From Acidovorax sp. 210-6 (GTDB lineage Bacteria; Pseudomonadota; Gammaproteobacteria; Burkholderiales; Burkholderiaceae_C): 64,000 bases of DNA. Numbering within the stretch: position 1 is the first letter of the stretch; every line of letters begins with the position of its first letter. A model generated the notes under the pieces. The model ran no database searches. It was not told the DNA's origin and saw only the letters and a program-made list of their open reading frames with translations. This document shows, piece by piece, positions 56,907-64,000 of the stretch. Both the position numbers and the translations under genes were made by a program. The stretch spans positions 2,232,001 to 2,296,000 of the forward strand of contig NZ_JAACJE010000001.1 of the NCBI RefSeq assembly GCF_010020825.1, in the 5' to 3' direction.

Positions 56907-57848
56907 CTACACGGCCGTACCCAACCCCAACTGCTGCAAAAACGGCAACGTCTTCTCCGCCGCCCGCTGCCCCTCGGCAATAGCCTCCTCGGCCCGGTAG
57001 AAGTCCATCAGCCCCAGGTGCGCCAGTTGCGGCGCAATCACCACCTCGGGTGGGTCGCCGGCCATGCGGCTGCGGGTGATGCGCACCTGCATGATGTTGA
57101 CGCTGGCCAGCACCACTTCCAGCAGCGATGGCGTGGGCACGCGGGCCGGGTCGGGCGTGGGCAGCAGGGAGGCAAAGCCGTCCTGCAGGCGGCCCAGCCA
57201 GCCGGCCGCTTCCTCATCGTCCTCCGGTGCCTCGGCGGGCGGCTTGGCCGGGCCGTTGGCGCCGGGTTTGCGCAGGTGGCGGCCCAGGATGTCGGCGTTC
57301 AGGTCCACGGCGATCACGATGTCGGCGCCCATGGCGCGCGCCAGCGACACGGGCACGGGGTTGACCAGCCCGCCATCGACCAGCAGGCGGCCTTCACGCT
57401 GGGCCGGGGTGAACAGGCCGGGCAAGGCCATGGAGGCGCGCACGGCGTCGGCGGTGGAGCCGGTGCGCAGCCACACTTCGCTGCCCGAATGCAGGCCGGT
57501 GGCCACGGCGGCGAAGGGAATGTCCAGCGCCTCGATGGGGCGGTCGGAGAAGCGGCTGCGGAAGAACTCGATCACCCGCTCGCCCTTGAGCATGCCGCCC
57601 GCCAGCTTGAAGTCCATGAACGAGAACATGGTGCGCCCGGTCAGGCCGCGTGCCCATTGCTCGAAGCGGTCCAGCTCGCCCAGCGCGTAGGCCGCGCCCA
57701 CCACGGCGCCAATCGACGCGCCGCACACCAGGTCGGGCTGGATGCCCGCCTGCTGCAGCGCGCGGATCACGCCGATGTGTGCCCAGCCGCGCGCCGAACC
57801 GCTGCCCAAGGCCAGGCCGATTTTTGGGGCGTGAAGGGGCAATGGCAT
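56907..57848 (-). CDS. Patatin-like phospholipase (RssA-type)
   Basis: 313 residues. Serine hydrolase of the patatin family: oxyanion-hole SGSARGWAHIG, nucleophile elbow GASIG (Ser about 45) and DGG dyad partner (LLVDGGLVNPVP). GC-rich and host-like, in contrast with the AT-rich DNA on both sides. The ATG at 57848 is six bases after the ligA stop, so it is cotranscribed with ligA. Physiological lipid substrate unknown. Confidence 0.93.
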   Translation of the reverse strand: MPLPLHAPKIGLALGSGSARGWAHIGVIRALQQAGIQPDLVCGASIGAVVGAAYALGELDRFEQWARGLTGRTMFSFMDFKLAGGMLKGERVIEFFRSRFSDRPIEALDIPFAAVATGLHSGSEVWLRTGSTADAVRASMALPGLFTPAQREGRLLVDGGLVNPVPVSLARAMGADIVIAVDLNADILGRHLRKPGANGPAKPPAEAPEDDEEAAGWLGRLQDGFASLLPTPDPARVPTPSLLEVVLASVNIMQVRITRSRMAGDPPEVVIAPQLAHLGLMDFYRAEEAIAEGQRAAEKTLPFLQQLGLGTAV

Positions 57849-57854
57849 AAAAGT

Positions 57855-60398
<2,544 letters not shown>

Positions 60399-61520
60399 TC
60401 AACTGAAGAGGCGGCGCGCTTGGGGCGAGCCAGCGGAGAGGTCGCGGCCGTCGAGCTGGTCATAGAGCTGCTCCAGGTCGGCGGCGATGGGGTCCATGGC
60501 CATGGCGGGCAGCGGGTTGCCGTTCTGGTCGCAGAGCACGCCGTCCATGCTCTCGCACAGGGCAGCGGCCACCTGGCGCAGGCGGGCAAAGGGCTGTTCG
60601 GCGCGGGCCACATGGGCCACGTCCAGGCTGAGCGACAGCTCGCGGATGGCCGATTGCTCGGGGTCGTCCGACAGGGCGGCCTGGGTGTCGTAGCCCAGGC
60701 CCAGCACCGGGGGCTGGCCGGCAGTGCCTGCGGGCAGCACCAGGCGGCCAGGCAGCGCACCGGGCACAAAGCCAAGACGCGCGGCGTTTTGCTGCACGTA
60801 GCCGGGGCTCCAGGCGGCCTGGCGGGCGCGTAGCTGGAAGGCGAGCTGCGCGTCGTGGTCGCTGGCGAACTGGTCCAGTTCGCGGGCGCGGGCCACTTCC
60901 TGCAGCATGTCGGGGAACTCGGGCGCGGCGTTGATGGCGTCGGCAAAGGCCTGGGCCTTCATGACGAATTCAGAAAACTCGATCTCGTTGAGCGCACCCA
61001 TGCGGTTGGCCAGTTGCACCCCGGCCTGGAAGGCGCGGTAGCGCTGGCCAGGCACGGGGGTTTCCCACTGGCCGCTGGCGTCGTTGAAGGCTTCGATGGC
61101 AAAGGGCTTGCTGCCCGCGCGCCGGGTGGGCGGCAGCGCGGCCAGCGCGGCTTCGCCGGAGACGGGCTGCTCGGGCACGATGGGGGCGATGGCGTCGATC
61201 AGCGGGTCGAGCTGAAACCAACGCTCGGGGCTGGCGTGTGCGGGCGGCACGGGCAGGTGCAGGGCGTCGTCCACATCCACGCCGTGGATGCTGGGCTCGG
61301 GGCCGCGGTCCAGGCCGTGCACGGGCGATACGGTGGGCACGCTGGCTTCAGATTCGTCCAGCGCGGGCTCCAGGCGCTGCGCGGGTTCGGCGGACGCGTC
61401 GCGCTCGGGCGGCTGGGCCTTGCGCGGGGCGTTGCGGTGGGTGGTCCAGGCGTTGTAGGCCACGATCAGGGCCAGCAACACGGCGCCAATGACGGCCAGG
61501 CTGATTTGCAGGTTGCTCAT
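60399..61520 (-). CDS. zipA: Cell division protein ZipA-like
   Basis: 373 residues. N-terminal membrane anchor (LAVIGAVLLALIVAYNAW), a long acidic/Pro-rich linker (about 35-150) and a C-terminal ZipA-type FtsZ-binding domain (about 230-365) with CESMDGVLCDQNGNPL. It tethers FtsZ to the membrane at the division site. Located between smc and ligA, the usual betaproteobacterial order, which supports the call more than sequence identity does. Confidence 0.85.
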   Translation of the reverse strand: MSNLQISLAVIGAVLLALIVAYNAWTTHRNAPRKAQPPERDASAEPAQRLEPALDESEASVPTVSPVHGLDRGPEPSIHGVDVDDALHLPVPPAHASPERWFQLDPLIDAIAPIVPEQPVSGEAALAALPPTRRAGSKPFAIEAFNDASGQWETPVPGQRYRAFQAGVQLANRMGALNEIEFSEFVMKAQAFADAINAAPEFPDMLQEVARARELDQFASDHDAQLAFQLRARQAAWSPGYVQQNAARLGFVPGALPGRLVLPAGTAGQPPVLGLGYDTQAALSDDPEQSAIRELSLSLDVAHVARAEQPFARLRQVAAALCESMDGVLCDQNGNPLPAMAMDPIAADLEQLYDQLDGRDLSAGSPQARRLFS

Positions 61521-61727
61521 GGTTTGGTGTGATTCGATATCTCAGTATTCCATTGCCCAGCCCGACACCCGCAACCTATGAAACGGGCGCGGCCCAGGCC
61601 AGCGGCCCCCGCGCAAGGGCCGCCAACATGTCCATACCCGGGCGCTGGGGGCGTCCCCCTTCCGCATCGCGCAGCAATGCCAGAGAAGGGGGAAGGCGCG
61701 CAGCGCCACAGGGGGTTGTACCTCATG
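61521..61727. promoter_or_regulatory. zipA-smc spacer with an inverted repeat
   Basis: A 207-bp gap. CCCCCTTC (about 61652-61659) is inversely repeated as GAAGGGGG (about 61684-61691), followed by GC-rich GGCGCGCAGCGCC, itself palindromic. Resembles a structured intergenic hairpin; function unknown. No gene seen. Confidence 0.4.
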
Positions 61728-64000
61728 TCATGCGTCCGCCATCGACAAAGCGGACTCCATGTCCACCGCCACGATGCGCGAGACGCCCTGCTCCTGCATG
61801 GTCACGCCGATGAGTTGCTCGGCCATTTCCATGGCGATCTTGTTGTGGCTGATGAACAGGAACTGGGTGCCCTGCTTGCTCATGCTGGTGACCAGCTTGG
61901 CGTAGCGCTCGGTGTTGGCGTCGTCGAGCGGCGCGTCCACCTCGTCCAGCAGGCAGAACGGTGCGGGATTGAGCTGGAAGATGGCGAACACCAGCGCGAT
62001 GGCGGTGAGTGCCTTCTCGCCGCCCGAGAGCAGGTGGATGGTCTGGTTCTTCTTGCCCGGCGGCTGGGCCATGACCTGCACGCCGGAATCGAGGATTTCG
62101 TCGCCGGTGATGATGAGCCGCGCCTGTCCGCCCCCGAACAGCTCGGGGAACATGCGCCCGAAGTGCTGGTTGACGGCGTCGAAGGTGCCCGAGAGCAGGT
62201 CGCGCGTCTCGGCGTCGATCTTGCGGATGGCGTCTTCCAGCGTCTGCATGGCCTGCTGCAGGTCGGCGGTTTGCGCGTCCAGGAAGACCTTGCGCTCGCG
62301 CGCGGCGGCCAGTTCTTCCAGCGCGGCCAGGTTGACGGCGCCCAGCGCGGCAATGTCGCGCTGCAGGCGGTCGATCTCGCCCTGCAGGCCCGCCAGGCGC
62401 ACGCCGCCTTCGGCCACCGATTGCGCCAGCGCCTCCAGGTCGGCCTGCGCATCTTGCAGCAGGGTGCTGTACTGCTCCAGCCCCAGGCGGGCGGCTTGTT
62501 CCTTGAGCTGCAGTTCGGTAATGCGCGTGCGCTGGGGCTCCATGGCGCGCTCCAGTTGCAGGCGGCGTTCGTCGCTGGCGCGCAGGCGGGCGGTCAGGTC
62601 GTCGTACTGGCTGCGCTGGGCAGCAAGCTCTTGCTCGCGTTGCAGCTTGAGTTCCAGCACCTGCTGCAGCCCGCCCTGGGCGGCGGCGTCGGACAGGCGC
62701 TCCAGCTCGCCCTGGGCGCGCTGGCGTTCGTCCTGCAGGGCCTGGGTTTGCTGGGCGGCGGTGTCCAGGGTGCGCGAAAGCTCGGAACGTCGGGCCTCCA
62801 GGCTGCGCTGCGAGAAGGTGGCCTCCTGCGCCTGGCGCTCCAGGCTGCGCTGCTGCTCGCGGCACTCCTGCAGGCGGCGTTCGGCCTCGATCACGCGGTC
62901 GCCCAGTTGGGCGTGGCGCTCCTGGCTGTCGGCCAGTTGCATGTCGAGTTCTTCAAAGCGCGCTTCGGCGGCCACGCGGCGCTCTTGCAGGTCGTCCAGC
63001 TGGGCCTGCACTTCGGCCAGGTCGGCACCAATCTGCTCGCTGCGCGCGCGCGCCTGCTCGGCCAGTTGCGACTGGCGCAGGTGCTCCACCTGCAGCTCGT
63101 GGGCGCGCGACTGGGCCTCGGCGGCCTCGCGGCCCAGCGTGGCCAGGCGCTGGGTGGCGTCGGCGTAGGCGGCTTCGGCGCGTACCAGCGCGGTGCGGGC
63201 CTCTTCGCCGATGAGGGCCTGGGCGCGCAGTTCCTTGTCGAGGTGCTCGATCTCCTGGGCGCGCGCCAGCAGGCCCGATTGCTCGGAGTCCTGCGCATAA
63301 AAACCCACGCTGTGCGCGGTCACGCAGTGCCCCTGCGGCACGTAAATGGCGCTGCCGGGCGCAAGCTGGGCGCGGCGGTCCAGCGCCTCGTCCAGCGTGG
63401 GGGCGGTGTGGCAGCCCACAAGCCAGTCTTCGAGCACGGCGCGCAACCCTGCGTCGTGCACACGCAGCAGGTCCGACAGGCGCGGCAGGCCGTTTGCTGC
63501 GTTCGGCGTGGGTGCCTGCGGCGGCGTGAAGAAGGCCAGCTTGGCGGCGGGCGCATCGCCCCCGCCGGCGCCCAAAAAGCCGCGCACCATGTCCAGGCGG
63601 CCCACTTCGAGCGCGCCCAGGCGCTCGCGCAGCGCGGCTTCCAGCGCGTTTTCCCAGCCGGGTTCGATGTGGATGCGGCTCCACAGGCCCTGCAGGCCGT
63701 CCAGGCCGTGCTTGGCCAGCCAGGGGCGCAGTTTGCCGTCGGTTTTGACCTTTTCCTGCAGCGCCTTGAGGGCCTCCATGCGCGCCGAGAGGTCGGCCTG
63801 GCGGGCGGTCTCCTGGTTCACGGCCTGCTGGCGGGCGCGGCGGTCTTCGTCCAGGCGGGGCACGGCTTCCTGCAGTTCTTCCAGTCGGGCGGCGGCCAGT
63901 TCCTGGGCCTCGGTGGCGGCCTCGCACTGGCTGCGCAGGTTGGCCAGGCGGGCTTCGTCGGGCGCGGCCAGGGCGTTGCGGTCGGCGCGCAGGCGCTCGA
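61728..64000 (-). CDS. smc: Chromosome segregation protein SMC (partial, N-terminus outside window)
   Basis: The C-terminal part, about 757 codons; the frame is open at base 64000 and the start lies beyond. It includes part of the hinge domain (about 63300-63720, with [20 protein letters not shown]), the returning coiled coil, and the ABC head. The head has signature [18 protein letters not shown] and Walker [18 protein letters not shown] dimers with ScpAB organise and separate chromosomes. Same strand as zipA, ligA and the patatin gene downstream. Confidence 0.95.
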   Translation of the reverse strand, partial: ERLRADRNALAAPDEARLANLRSQCEAATEAQELAAARLEELQEAVPRLDEDRRARQQAVNQETARQADLSARMEALKALQEKVKTDGKLRPWLAKHGLDGLQGLWSRIHIEPGWENALEAALRERLGALEVGRLDMVRGFLGAGGGDAPAAKLAFFTPPQAPTPNAANGLPRLSDLLRVHDAGLRAVLEDWLVGCHTAPTLDEALDRRAQLAPGSAIYVPQGHCVTAHSVGFYAQDSEQSGLLARAQEIEHLDKELRAQALIGEEARTALVRAEAAYADATQRLATLGREAAEAQSRAHELQVEHLRQSQLAEQARARSEQIGADLAEVQAQLDDLQERRVAAEARFEELDMQLADSQERHAQLGDRVIEAERRLQECREQQRSLERQAQEATFSQRSLEARRSELSRTLDTAAQQTQALQDERQRAQGELERLSDAAAQGGLQQVLELKLQREQELAAQRSQYDDLTARLRASDERRLQLERAMEPQRTRITELQLKEQAARLGLEQYSTLLQDAQADLEALAQSVAEGGVRLAGLQGEIDRLQRDIAALGAVNLAALEELAAARERKVFLDAQTADLQQAMQTLEDAIRKIDAETRDLLSGTFDAVNQHFGRMFPELFGGGQARLIITGDEILDSGVQVMAQPPGKKNQTIHLLSGGEKALTAIALVFAIFQLNPAPFCLLDEVDAPLDDANTERYAKLVTSMSKQGTQFLFISHNKIAMEMAEQLIGVTMQEQGVSRIVAVDMESALSMADA

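Overview
The window is 64 kb of GC-rich bacterial chromosome. Protein sequences, gene order (smc-zipA-ligA; mltG-tmk-holB-pilZ-tatD; dapC-dapD-pilU-dapE-prmB), a class I polyhydroxybutyrate (PHB) system and a characteristic dispersed short repeat all suggest a betaproteobacterium of the Comamonadaceae (Acidovorax/Alicycliphilus/Diaphorobacter type). This assignment is inferred from reading, not from a database search. Almost everything is chromosomal housekeeping or storage metabolism. I see no prophage, plasmid, CRISPR array, rRNA or tRNA.

Layout. 1-5.6 kb: aceE (cut by the window start), divergent from a two-PAS sensor kinase and its FixJ-type regulator. 5.6-12.3 kb: folD, an M3 oligopeptidase, a glutaredoxin-like secreted protein, divergent rpiA/pyrD, and a yqjD-yqjE-type membrane cluster. 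12.3-21.3 kb: a seven-gene minus-strand operon for acyl-CoA beta-oxidation (two acyl-CoA dehydrogenases, thiolase, FadJ, class III CoA-transferase) that also carries an acetylpolyamine-amidohydrolase-like protein and an LhgO-like FAD oxidase. It is divergent from a TetR regulator, and both promoters carry the same GGTAAT-N4-ATTACC palindrome. 22-31 kb: msbA, an ankyrin protein, tatD, a 266-bp MITE-like element, pilZ, holB, tmk, mltG, then ygfZ-dusA. 31-38 kb: a CHASE-PAS-GGDEF-EAL protein, phaZ with a long basic tail, an RnfB-like ferredoxin and a chemotaxis receptor with a C-terminal Cache-like domain. 37.9-45.3 kb: lysine/diaminopimelate genes dapC, dapD, dapE interleaved with pilU, prmB and yheS. 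45.6-50.4 kb: the PHB locus phaC-phaA-(EAL gene)-phaB. 50.5-55.4 kb: pgeF, a FAH-family hydrolase, a Nudix hydrolase and a class A penicillin-binding protein. 55.4-56.9 kb: a small AT-rich islet with two orphan genes and an IS110 scrap. 56.9-64 kb: a patatin-like protein, ligA, zipA and smc (cut by the window end).

Most unusual features. (1) ligA is a mosaic. Residues up to about 424 are encoded by GC-rich host-like DNA, whereas the second half (57855 to about 59100) is abruptly AT-rich. The protein is about 150 residues longer than usual and appears to carry an extra helix-hairpin-helix module before the BRCT domain. (2) At least a dozen copies of a short hairpin repeat (core GCTAT-N5-ATAGC followed by TGCTTGCGCTTG and its inverse) are scattered through the window. 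They lie both between genes and, in frame, inside dapE, prmB, yheS, pgeF, ygfZ, ligA (twice) and the FAD oxidase. (3) A 266-bp element with perfect 33-bp terminal inverted repeats splits the pilZ-tatD junction.

Functional threads: carbon and energy storage (pyruvate dehydrogenase, beta-oxidation, PHB synthesis and mobilisation), c-di-GMP signalling (GGDEF-EAL, EAL, PilZ), type IV pili (PilU, PilZ), cell-wall precursors and assembly (dapCDE, mltG, class A PBP), and DNA maintenance (ligA, smc, holB, tmk).
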